Source: Hormiphora californensis (Eukaryota; Ctenophora; Tentaculata; Cydippida; Pleurobrachiidae). From it: DNA of 64,000 bases. The stretch lies in assembly GCA_020137815.1 (NCBI GenBank), contig CM035353.1, positions 2,930,982-2,994,981 of the forward strand, written 5' to 3'. Shown here in pieces: positions 34,401 to 40,791 of this stretch. Below the pieces are notes generated by a model. It ran no database searches, was not told where the DNA came from, and saw nothing but the letters and a program-made list of their open reading frames with translations. How positions within the stretch are numbered: position 1 is the stretch's first letter; every line of letters begins with the position of its first letter. Made by a program: the position numbers and the translations under genes.

Positions 34401-35603
34401 GAGTGGGAGTTAGAATGGGGGTGAGAATGGGGGAGTGGGGGTGAGAATGGGGGAATGGGGGTTAGAATGGGGGAGTGGGGGTGAGAATGGGGGAGTGGGG
34501 GTGAGCATGGGGGAGTGGGGGTGAGAATGGGGGAGTGGGGGTTAGAATGGGGTAGTGGGGGTTAGAATGGGGTAGTCATATGCATCAGGGCTAGAGAGCA
34601 GCCGATCCAACTTTGTCTCATATAAGACCGTCCTCTTCGCACCGCGGGCGAGGTTGCGCGGTGTACACTGTACACTGTACAGTCAGTACAGTCAGTGTCT
34701 GACAAATCCAACTAATATATTTCACTAACTTGTTCTCCCGTTGCCCATAACTGTATCTGCAGCTGCATTGAGACTATTTCCACATTTCCTCTTGCAGTTT
34801 ATCATATTGTTTCTCCGAGCCCTGTAAAACACAATGCATTAGAGGGAGGGAGCTTCATTAGAGGGAGTGAGATTTGTAGGGAGAGGGCGCTTTGTAGGGA
34901 GAGGGCGCTTTGTAGGGGGACAATGAACAATACCGGGAACACACGAGTTGTAGATTAGAGAAATTCAGAGAAATTCAGAGAAATTCAGAGACTATAATTG
35001 TCATAGTTGTATCTCTGAATCTTTAAAATCTACCCCCTGACCCCCACCCCATTCCCTCTAATGTATAAATGATGATTCCCAAGAACGTTTTAGAGTTTTT
35101 CTAAAATCTTTATAACAACGAAGTTTCAAACTCAAATTCTTTATTAGCTTATATCATAATTTATAAGGGAGTGGACATCAGATGTGTGGATACTGGATAG
35201 CAGGAACCGACCGAATCAGGAAATACTGGTCCCTGATTAGCGGATAACCAGTCACGTGACCTAAATAACGAGTTCTGATTGGTTGTTTACTTGTTTGGTT
35301 CGGTTCCTGCTGGCCGATGCTCTGACCATGGTTCTCGCGCGCTATAGGGTCAGTCTAATTTGCTCTGACAGCCAGGCCAATGCTCAGACAGCTGCAGGCC
35401 ATGTAATCAGGATCTCCCTTAGTTAATTAACAGGAACCGACCGAAACAAGTAAACAACCAATCAGAACTCGTTATTTAGGTCACGTGATTGGTTATCAGC
35501 CAATCAGGGACCAGTATTTCTTGGTTCGGTCGGTTCCTATTAATTAAACTTACTCTGCATATCGGCTTGTGTTAGATGGAGGTAAAGGTGACAGGGGACT
35601 CAT
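17936..35603 (-). CDS. Voltage-gated K+ channel, Shaker-type, 12 exons
   Basis: A membrane K+ channel alpha subunit. Exons in transcript order: 35603-35554, 34821-34730, 34310-34194, 33917-33822, 33659-33527, 32953-32823, 32628-32472, 25510-25429, 22576-22475, 20680-20600, 20323-20189, 18104-17936. All have GT-AG borders and compatible phases, giving about 447 residues. T1 domain: WVNINVAGATF and YYFDRNREAFDAIVNYYQTG, without the Zn-binding Cys cluster, so Kv1-like. S1: AIVDCFFILISIAFLVLE. S2: FFSADYLARLW. S3: ILPWLDLLSILPFYMEL. S4: VLRVCRVFRVIRVFKLARR, six charges at every third position. Pore: TVTTVG then YGD. S6 has LPVT instead of PVP. Exon 11 has one extra base near GGAGGG (20238-20245) that breaks frame. 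The gene hosts a nested GPCR and a tRNA. Confidence 0.92.
18371..18440 (-). repeat. tRNA-derived SINE-like fragment
   Basis: On the minus strand: AGAACCGTGGTCAGAGCATT, then CTGACAGC and GATCAATTCC. These match a tRNA A box and a degenerate B box. The same GAACCRTGGTCAGAGCAT core appears near 35318-35345 and 53797-53830. Confidence 0.55.
19266..19410 (-). CDS. Alternative last exon of the Kv channel (YGD filter half plus S6)
   Basis: Starts after acceptor CTGCTAG with G-TAC-GGA-GAT, so it joins in phase to the same TTVG donor at 20189 as the exon at 17936-18104. It encodes YGDLSPKTPLGMVVGSVALM, an S6 with ALPVTIIVAKFSDEYER, and stops after SKPQ. The other exon encodes YGDMSPKTTLGMAVGTLAML and a longer tail ending RGYR. 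Both have stops, so they are alternative terminal exons. The proteins would differ in the turret-side pore, S6 and C terminus. Confidence 0.9.
19425..19830. repeat. GT-rich minisatellite in the Kv intron
   Basis: Irregular copies of a 30-40 bp unit (gttagttagtgtgcaggttagtgtgggg and variants) with a (GT)n run near 19668-19696 and poly-G near 19774-19786. It starts directly upstream of the alternative last exon's acceptor. Confidence 0.85.
19567..19601. repeat. 35-bp palindrome
   Basis: ttggtaacatagacacc and its exact inverse around a single base. Same family as 14601-14676. Confidence 0.9.
20705..20813 (-). mobile_element. hAT-like MITE copy 4, Kv intron 10-side
   Basis: Full-length copy 25 bp upstream (in transcript sense) of the S4-S5 linker exon. 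The right end reads cggtcggttactg, and flanking repeats are degraded. Confidence 0.85.
20935..21022. repeat. CAGATGGGG foldback family, copy 3
   Basis: ggagctggcgcccatt...ggcggcgccat, then gcgctcagatggggtcggcggcgccagac. Matches the elements at 16110 and 16390. Confidence 0.6.
21052..22449. mobile_element. Large palindrome with TTAA ends (~600-bp arms)
   Basis: TTAA-GGGTACGCTAACC at the left and GGTTAGCGTACCC-TTAA at the right. The arms (about 21056-21660 and 21840-22445) are near-identical inverted copies around a roughly 180-bp centre. This fits a piggyBac-type non-autonomous foldback. Inserted in the Kv intron between exons 9 and 10; its right end is 26 bp from exon 9. Confidence 0.9.
22697..22805 (-). 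mobile_element. hAT-like MITE copy 5
   Basis: Full copy with the exact 8-bp flanking repeat TCACACTG, in the Kv intron. Confidence 0.92.
23285..24214. mobile_element. Large palindrome with ~440-bp arms
   Basis: The left arm from gggtcggttgtgggaagt is repeated inverted, almost perfectly, to acttcccacaaccgac. The two arms are separated only by about 40 bp (gcttttttggttttggcgg region). No ORF. Target duplication is unclear. Confidence 0.9.
24250..24370. repeat. (CA)n-rich tracts
   Basis: Three short (AC)n runs separated by AT-rich sequence and atcacacaca motifs. Confidence 0.85.
24515..24703. mobile_element. Foldback element, ctaattcttgattcgc ends
   Basis: gctaattcttgattcgccccgcaaatag at the left is mirrored by ctatttgcgaatcgagtcaagaattag at the right. 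The interior aaagcaaatttttc also pairs with the later aaacatttgctttt. Confidence 0.7.
25032..25184. mobile_element. CGATTTACCGG foldback family, copy 2
   Basis: cagcgaaacctcgatttactgg at the left and cccggtaaatcgaggttta at the right. Other members are at 14207-14295, 28899-28996, 34147-34171 and 54197-54343. Confidence 0.7.
25936..26551 (-). pseudogene. Retroelement C-terminal nuclease-like domain, 5' truncated
   Basis: Reads from GGYVIYRHNKLCNLLADQL through KPDIKAHGFY, AFFDVQLINPNSKSY, KYNERILNVERGTFTPLIFS and TGGYGPE to LCIRGSR. The order DIKA-x-GF, FFD(V/I)-x-x-x-NP, Y(N/E)ERI...GxFTPL matches a domain I know from cnidarian and sponge reverse-transcriptase elements. It probably has a PD-(D/E)XK nuclease fold; that assignment is inference. 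The ORF is open to 26551, where the Helitron-like array begins exactly. No RT domain is found on the far side. Confidence 0.6.
26552..27478 (+). mobile_element. Three tandem Helitron-like units
   Basis: Units 26552-26854, 26855-27164 and 27165-27478. Each starts TCTCTATTATAATTTGG and ends with a hairpin (gcgcaccc aat gggtgcgc) and CTAG. The array lies between an A (26551) and a T (27479). 5'-TC, 3' hairpin, CTRR end and A|T insertion are Helitron hallmarks, although the hairpin abuts CTAG more closely than usual. An earlier hairpin (gcccggcgaagccgggt) also recurs in each unit. Non-autonomous. Confidence 0.75.
27698..27806 (+). mobile_element. hAT-like MITE copy 6
   Basis: Full copy. The flanking repeat is ATATTTAA/CTATTTAA (7 of 8). 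Confidence 0.9.
27947..27990 (-). mobile_element. hAT-like MITE copy 7, truncated
   Basis: Only caggaaccgaccga through accaatcagaactcg remains, then unrelated sequence. Confidence 0.85.
28205..28362. repeat. AT-rich palindrome
   Basis: Arms ttagtattaattatattcaa and inverse, with an inner agatagagatatgt pair. About 155 bp overall. Confidence 0.75.
28401..28510 (-). mobile_element. hAT-like MITE copy 8
   Basis: Full copy with the exact 8-bp flanking repeat CTATGTAG. Confidence 0.93.
28547..28823. mobile_element. Foldback with GGGTCACCACAC ends
   Basis: Arms of about 130 bp (gggtcaccacacaccaaagt... inverted) around a short loop. Flanked by TTATATTA / TTATATTG, suggesting a 7-8 bp target duplication. 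Confidence 0.85.
28899..28996. mobile_element. TA-flanked foldback (pogo-like), CAGTCGGACCCCGATTTA ends
   Basis: cagtcggaccccgattta and its exact inverse taaatcggggtccgactg are flanked by TA on both sides. TA duplication and CAG termini fit Tc1/mariner-pogo-type MITEs. Confidence 0.8.
29432..32058 (+). CDS. LDLa-ectodomain class A GPCR, nested in a Kv intron, ectodomain frames broken
   Basis: Two exons: 29432-31420 and 31621-32058 (AAG|GTAGGG; TTCTCAG|GTAGGA). The N terminus has a hydrophobic leader (YIAPLLLLLVTSQ). The ectodomain carries Cys-rich LDLa modules (CHCNEKVFYCPRGPRSCIPF; then DCEGGLDEC, RDCPNGHDELFC and DCKNGMDEC). The 7TM part is continuous: TM1 ILAILAMVGGITIFLFNLNV, TM2 YDLMMGLYLVLLVIVSVG, TM3 ending MSFVRFL in place of DRY, and TM7 NPIFYQY (NPxxY). 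The family resembles relaxin-type or GRL101-type receptors in layout, with ligand unknown. At least six single-base frame slips fall between 29953 and 30620, while the 7TM region is open. It is either a decaying ectodomain or poor consensus there. It lies antisense inside Kv intron 7. Confidence 0.85.
31428..31483 (+). repeat. (GT)n at the 5' end of the GPCR intron
   Basis: About 27 GT dinucleotides beginning 8 bp after the donor site. Confidence 0.95.
33409..33481 (+). tRNA. tRNA-Arg(ACG)
   Basis: Acceptor GGTCGCG/CGTGATC (two G-U pairs), D arm with A box TGGCCCAATGG, anticodon stem CCTGC/GCAGG with loop CTACGGA (anticodon ACG), T arm CCAGG-TTCGAGC-CCTGG with B box GGTTCGAGCCC. A TTTTT terminator follows near 33489. 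No intron. It lies antisense within Kv intron 5, 46 bp from exon 5. Confidence 0.95.
34147..34171. repeat. Half of a CAGTCGGACCCCGATTTA foldback
   Basis: ccccggtaaatcggggtccgactg; only one arm is present. Confidence 0.6.
34322..34576. repeat. Minisatellite (gtgagaatgggggagtgggg unit) in Kv intron 2
   Basis: About 12 copies of a 20-bp G-rich unit. It ends 12 bp before the acceptor of the T1 exon (minus strand), so the transcript there is C-rich. Confidence 0.85.
35201..35309 (+). mobile_element. hAT-like MITE copy 9, Kv intron 1
   Basis: Full copy. The right end is mutated (ttggttcggttcctg), and the flanking repeat is only partial (CTGGATAG / CTGGCCGA). Confidence 0.88.
35318..35395 (-). repeat. 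tRNA-derived SINE-like fragment
   Basis: The minus strand reads GAGAACCATGGTCAGAGCAT; a second partial copy of the core lies at 35375-35395. Confidence 0.5.
35431..35539 (-). mobile_element. hAT-like MITE copy 10, Kv intron 1
   Basis: Full copy flanked by the exact 8-bp TTAATTAA. It ends 15 bp from the first Kv exon. Confidence 0.92.
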
Positions 35604-35890
35604 CTGTCCAGCTCCGTTGCGGGAGAAAAAACCCGCAAAGATTGCAAATGAACTACTGAACATGACTATCTAAACTATATCAATATGTGTGACTGTTGGC
35701 AGCAGGTATGATCAGATTTTTATGGTCTTACTCCATTATAGATATGTTTGACAATCGTGAGATGTGAAAAGAAGTGTGGATATGAAACATAACGCGCACG
35801 CGACACAAGTGTGTCGTGTGCGCGGCGCTAAATCGCACCACACTCTCATCCAATCATCCCTCCTTCTCAAAGAAAGTCACAGTCCGCGTG
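35604..35890. other. Short spacer between Gypsy 3' end and the Kv start
   Basis: It should contain the Kv promoter and/or the Gypsy 3' end. On the minus strand GAAGGAGGGA then TGATTGG (about 35857) could be a polypurine tract and the start of a 3' LTR, but I found no matching 5' LTR. A palindrome, cgcgcacgcgacacaagtgtgtcgtgtgcgcg, lies at about 35792-35823. Confidence 0.5.
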
Positions 35891-38800
35891 TTACATCCGG
35901 TCTCTATCTCTTCGCTCTCGCAAGTTATATTTTCTACTCGCAGACGGAGGAGGGGCGACAATGTCAATCATCACACTATCAGACGGCTGCCCACTCACGG
36001 GAAGGACGGGGTCAGGGAGAGGGTCAGAACAAGGGTCAGGGGGTTTGGAAATGTCACTGTTACCTGTATACTTACCGTTCCACTTTCTCATGTGGTTGTT
36101 TGTCACAAGGGTCTCTCTTCCATCTGGTCCTCGGACAGTCACGGTGTTCTTCCCTGTCACCTTGGTGATGACGCCCTGGTGCCATGCCTTGTTCCGTCGG
36201 AAACGGACCTCCTGTCCAACACTGAACTTGTTCTGCTTCTCTTGTACTGGTTCACGTGTTTCAGGAGTTAACAGGGGGTTGGCAAAGTCACTCAACTTGG
36301 TGATCTCTCTCCCGAGAAAGAGTTTTGCGGGAGATGCCCCCTTGCAGCCTGGTGTCGATCTGTGCTGTATCAGCCAATCCTCCAAATTTCCTCTCTTCAG
36401 ACCCTCCTTCACACGGTTCACGTAACTCTCCGCTAAACCGTTTGCTTGGGGCCAGTATGGGGGACTATTCCTCACATCAACTCCCCTCTTCTTCATCCAC
36501 TCAGTAAACTCCTCACTGATGAATTGCGGTCCATTGTCTGATACAAAAACGATCGGGATACCGTATCGGGTGATTAGCTGCTTCATCACTCCGATCAAAG
36601 CTGTGGAGGTAGTTGATTTCATCGGGAAAACCTCCACCCAATTGGAGAATGCATCCACCACCACCAGATACATCTCTTTGTTAAACTCAAAGAAATCCGC
36701 ATGAACCCGCTCCCAGGGTTTGGTAGGCTCTGCCCAGGAGTGTAGTTCGGCGGGGGGTAGGCCACGGGATAACTGGCACGGTTCACATCCGCGGACTCGG
36801 TCCTCTAACTCTGAGTCAATCCCTGGCCACCACACACTGGATCTGGCGTTACGTTTAGACCTCTCAATTCCAGGATGTCCAGTGTGGATCAGCTCAACCA
36901 TCTGGTTTCTCAACGTCGTGGGACAAATCACTCTGTGACCCCACACCAACAGACCGGAAACGACTGAAATCTCCGCTCTGCGTCTGAAATACGGCTGCAG
37001 TTCCTTCTCAGGACACGTTCTCGGCCAGTCAGACTGGGTCCACTCCAGGACCTGTGCCAAGATAGGGTCCTTTCTGCTCTCTTCCAGCATCTTCTTCTTT
37101 GTTATAGCTCCCTGGGATAGAAAATGGACTGTTAGTTGTGTGTCACACAAACAAGTTGACAATTTACAACAATCTTCAGCCCGGCCCCTTTTATACTCAC
37201 CTGCACTTACCAGTCTAGAACAAGCATCTGCTACTGGTACCTGCTTGTAGCCAATGGTGTAGCTGTAGCACGACAGGATGAGGGCCCACCTAGTCAACCT
37301 TGACAGGGTCATCGTAGGGAGTTCTCTTGCTGGATGGAAAACGTATTTCAGGGCATCATGGTCTGTCCTGATCTCAAACTGGGTTCCGTAAACGTAGCGG
37401 TGGAACTTCTTGACAGCCCACACAATAGCCAGTCCTTCCTTCTCGACCATCCCGTAGTTCCTTTCTGCGTCAGTCAACAGTCTAGACGCAAATTCCACTG
37501 GTTTCTCACCTTCATCAGTCACCTGAGACAACACTGCTCCGATAGCATACGCCGATGCATCAGTGGAAAGGATAGTCTTTCTACCATCGTGGTAGGATGT
37601 TAGCACTCTTGGTCCTGCTAACTCTGACTTCAGCTGTGAAAATGCAGCTGTCTGGCGTTTTCCAAACACAAAATCAACGCCGTCTCTGTCAATCTCGTTC
37701 AGCGGTGCTGAGATTTCAGAGAAATTCGGGATAAATCGTCTGTAGTAGTTGGCTGCTCCCAAGAAAGATTTCAACTGCTTTCTGTCTTGAGGGGGTTCCA
37801 TAGCCACTATCGCTCTGGTTTTGTCCTCCTTTGGACGGATTCCCTCGCTGGAGATGATGTATCCCAGGTAATCAATCTCCTTGACCATGATACGGCACTT
37901 CTCTCGCTTGCACTTCAGGCCAGCGTCAGACAGTTTCTGCACTACTGTCCTCACACGATCCATGTGTGTCCTCTTGTCCTTGGCCGTAATCACAATGTCG
38001 TCTACACGACACTTCACACCGGGAACACCTCTCAATATCTCGTCCATGGTCTGCTGCCATAAACCTCCGGCACTGGAAACACCAAACGGTAAACGGGTCG
38101 GGGCGAACAAACCTCGGTGGGTGTTCACTGTCAATCGTAGCTGATCATCTTCTGTCAACTGCAGGTTATTGTAGGCCTGCTGGATGTCAAGCTTGGTGAA
38201 TAAATCTCCTTCCAGGCCCTCCAGACATTCCTCGAGACTGGGCAAAGGGTACCTGGTAGTATCCAACATCGGGTTAACTGTTGCCTTGTAATCTCCACAA
38301 AGCCGTACCGATCCATCACCTTTCCTAACTGGGACCACAGGAGATGCCCACTGTGAGCTGTTGACCGGTTTCCAGGTTCCGTCTGCAACCAACCGATCAA
38401 TCTCCTGGTCAATGTCGTTCCTCATACTGATGGGAACTCCCCGAGCCTTGGAGAATCTGGGTGTAGCCTCTGCTCTCCACTCCAGGTGAATCTCCTTCTC
38501 GACAGTGCCTATTCCTTCATGGAATGCTGGGAGTGTTAGTACCTCCCCCCGGAAATTCTGTATTACCTGATCGATGCTGTTTACATGGTGTATACCCAAG
38601 GATTTGGAGACGCTGCTCCACCAGTCATGTCCGTACAGCTCGCCCATCCACTCTCTGCCTAGTAGTGGAGGTGTATCCGGGTTCCTCGTGACGTACAGTG
38701 GTAGTCTGAAACACTTGTCAGGGGGGTTAGCTGAACCTCCTCCCTTCCGGGAGTCTAATGGGCGGGACTTGGGAGAGGGTTTGGGGTAAGGGGAAGGGGA

Positions 38801-39859
38801 CTGATCTCTCACACTTCTCACACTGACCCATACACGCCGTGCCTCCTCCGTCTGCCCATTGGCAACCGTAAACTCGACTTCTTCACCCAACTCTCTGTTA
38901 CTAAGTAAACCTTCAACATGTTTCTCACTGACTACTGTCACTGCCGCACCTGTATCAAACTCAAATGGAATACATCTGTAAGAATCACACTCTTCATTTA
39001 CAATTTCAAGTAAAACTTTTGGCTCATCTTCCTGAGCACTCTCAAACTCAAACTCTCTCAACCAACGCACGCTTGCGCTGCTCCTACAGTTCTTGCTTGT
39101 GTGTCCAATCTTGCCACATTTGTAGCACTTCGTCTTACACTCGTCTGCTCCATGGCCCTTGAGGGTACATCGCTTGCACACCGTCGCTGGCTTCTTCTTC
39201 TGGTGCTGTTGCCGGGACTGGTTGGGTCTGAAGCTGTGACAGGCAACTGCAACGTTGTTGCTGTACTGGGTCGCATCAACCTCGCTCATTGTGATGACAC
39301 GACTGAGAGCCTCTTCAGCGCTCTTGGATCCTTGTTCGATAATCCAGCCTTTTGCCTTGTCAGACTTCAGGCCAACCATGAATCGGTCTCGGATGGCTTC
39401 TTCTTCCGCCTCGGTAGACAGGAACTTGCATAACTTTGCTTGCCGTTGCACACGGGTCAGGAACTGGACTACGGTCTCCGTTGTGGTCTGGACCATGCTG
39501 TGGAATGTCAATCGCTCAAGCAACACAGGTTTGGTGGGTGCCTGAACGGTTCTGAGTGACGCGATGACAGTCTTACAATCCGTTGTTAGCAGCTGGTCAC
39601 CGAAAAGATTTTTTAGCGTACCGTATCCTTCAGCACCAATCGATATGCTGAGCAGCTGGACACGTTTCTCTTCTTTGATGTCAAGATATTCACAGGCTAT
39701 CTGAAATCGTTCCAACCATTCTTTTAGGTCCTCAGATTTACCACTCCATTGTTCCATCTGGAGTTTCTTGGATGCTGTAGCCATTGTAGGTTCGGGATCC
39801 TCGTCGCCAATTGATGTATTCGATACCGGGTTGAGACTTTTTACAAACCCAACAACCAC
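35891..39859 (-). CDS. Ty3/Gypsy retrotransposon gag-pol polyprotein, intact single ORF
   Basis: 1322 residues without a frame break; the likely start is the ATG at 39784 (MATASKK). The order is Gag, then two CCHC knuckles (CKRCTLKGHGADEC; CYKCGKIGHTSKNC), protease (FDTGAAVTVVS), reverse transcriptase (LFTKLDIQQAYNNLQL; LPFGVSS), RNase H (LSTDASAYAIGAVLSQ; TDHDALKY) and integrase (HTGHPGIERS...CEPCQLSR zinc finger, then HADFF, SDNGPQF and the Glu in GLAESYVNRV). The RT box reads RVDD where Y/F-x-DD is expected. A primer-binding-like TGGCGACGAGG lies just upstream of the ATG (near 39800). I could not find paired LTRs. Confidence 0.93.
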   Translation of the reverse strand: MVVGFVKSLNPVSNTSIGDEDPEPTMATASKKLQMEQWSGKSEDLKEWLERFQIACEYLDIKEEKRVQLLSISIGAEGYGTLKNLFGDQLLTTDCKTVIASLRTVQAPTKPVLLERLTFHSMVQTTTETVVQFLTRVQRQAKLCKFLSTEAEEEAIRDRFMVGLKSDKAKGWIIEQGSKSAEEALSRVITMSEVDATQYSNNVAVACHSFRPNQSRQQHQKKKPATVCKRCTLKGHGADECKTKCYKCGKIGHTSKNCRSSASVRWLREFEFESAQEDEPKVLLEIVNEECDSYRCIPFEFDTGAAVTVVSEKHVEGLLSNRELGEEVEFTVANGQTEEARRVWVSVRSVRDQSPSPYPKPSPKSRPLDSRKGGGSANPPDKCFRLPLYVTRNPDTPPLLGREWMGELYGHDWWSSVSKSLGIHHVNSIDQVIQNFRGEVLTLPAFHEGIGTVEKEIHLEWRAEATPRFSKARGVPISMRNDIDQEIDRLVADGTWKPVNSSQWASPVVPVRKGDGSVRLCGDYKATVNPMLDTTRYPLPSLEECLEGLEGDLFTKLDIQQAYNNLQLTEDDQLRLTVNTHRGLFAPTRLPFGVSSAGGLWQQTMDEILRGVPGVKCRVDDIVITAKDKRTHMDRVRTVVQKLSDAGLKCKREKCRIMVKEIDYLGYIISSEGIRPKEDKTRAIVAMEPPQDRKQLKSFLGAANYYRRFIPNFSEISAPLNEIDRDGVDFVFGKRQTAAFSQLKSELAGPRVLTSYHDGRKTILSTDASAYAIGAVLSQVTDEGEKPVEFASRLLTDAERNYGMVEKEGLAIVWAVKKFHRYVYGTQFEIRTDHDALKYVFHPARELPTMTLSRLTRWALILSCYSYTIGYKQVPVADACSRLVSAGEYKRGRAEDCCKLSTCLCDTQLTVHFLSQGAITKKKMLEESRKDPILAQVLEWTQSDWPRTCPEKELQPYFRRRAEISVVSGLLVWGHRVICPTTLRNQMVELIHTGHPGIERSKRNARSSVWWPGIDSELEDRVRGCEPCQLSRGLPPAELHSWAEPTKPWERVHADFFEFNKEMYLVVVDAFSNWVEVFPMKSTTSTALIGVMKQLITRYGIPIVFVSDNGPQFISEEFTEWMKKRGVDVRNSPPYWPQANGLAESYVNRVKEGLKRGNLEDWLIQHRSTPGCKGASPAKLFLGREITKLSDFANPLLTPETREPVQEKQNKFSVGQEVRFRRNKAWHQGVITKVTGKNTVTVRGPDGRETLVTNNHMRKWNGKYTGNSDISKPPDPCSDPLPDPVLPVSGQPSDSVMIDIVAPPPSASRKYNLRERRDRDRM

Positions 39860-39895
39860 TGTGTTTCAAGTCTCAACCCGGTATCGAATACATCA
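39812..39895. repeat. Inverted repeat at the Gypsy 5' leader
   Basis: ttgatgtattcgataccggg (to gagact) recurs inverted after a 28-bp spacer. One arm overlaps the upstream end of the gag-pol reading frame. Confidence 0.9.
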
Positions 39896-40790
39896 AAGTG
39901 AGATGTGAATAATTTCAGAATTTCTCCAAAATGCCCTCATTAGAACTTTGCTCATTGAAAGTCTTACCTTTTCCGAAACAATCTCATATTTCTACCACAC
40001 CTGATAACTATAGACACAACGTACACGACTATACAGTTTAGACAAGTACACACGGTGCTAAAAATACTAATTTTGTACCCCCCCCCCATGACCCAGCTAA
40101 TTGGACGGTCAATTAAGTATCTAAGATATAAGTACAATGGAAATTCCAGACTTTTAATTGGGTCAGAAGTGCAATATAATATGTTGTCATACAGGGTAAA
40201 TTAACATTTGCAACCATGTGGTCTGTGGAAACAGCTCTTGAATGTCAGCTGCGACTCAAGAAATCCCCTACTCAACGGAGGAATACCCCCTACATACAGA
40301 CTGACACTATATAATACAGGTCTGTATGTAGGGGGGTCAACGGAGCTAACATATCCGAATCAGCAGCTTATACATTTAATATAGTTAGTAAGATAGGTAC
40401 TGCAGTTGTTCGTATTACTCATTACTCAATCCCTCTAATCATGTTCCCTTAAACCACCACAAACTTGAATCAAACATGTTAATTTCTGACCAAAGTATAA
40501 TAATTTGTAGCTACACCAAAAAGCCAGTCAAAAATCACGTCATCAAACATCAAAATAAAGAAGAAATAAGGGTAGTATGACATAGGACCTTGGGGGTCAT
40601 TTCGGAGTCATTTCGGGGTCATTTCGGGGTAATTTCACACATCGGGATCACTTCGGAGAAAAAAGTTCTAAAATTCTAATATTGCAGCACTTCAAAAAAG
40701 GGGGCGAGGTAATATAATAAACCTTTCCAAATTGATTCAACTATTCAGTATTCAGTCTTCTGCTCTACTGAGTAGTGAGTACTGAATCTA
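39896..40790. other. Intergenic
   Basis: No gene seen. Holds a poly-C run (40079-40087), a hairpin (ccccctacatacaga / tctgtatgtagggg, about 40290-40338) and four copies of a gggtcatttcg repeat near 40595-40635. Confidence 0.5.
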
Positions 40791-40791
40791 A

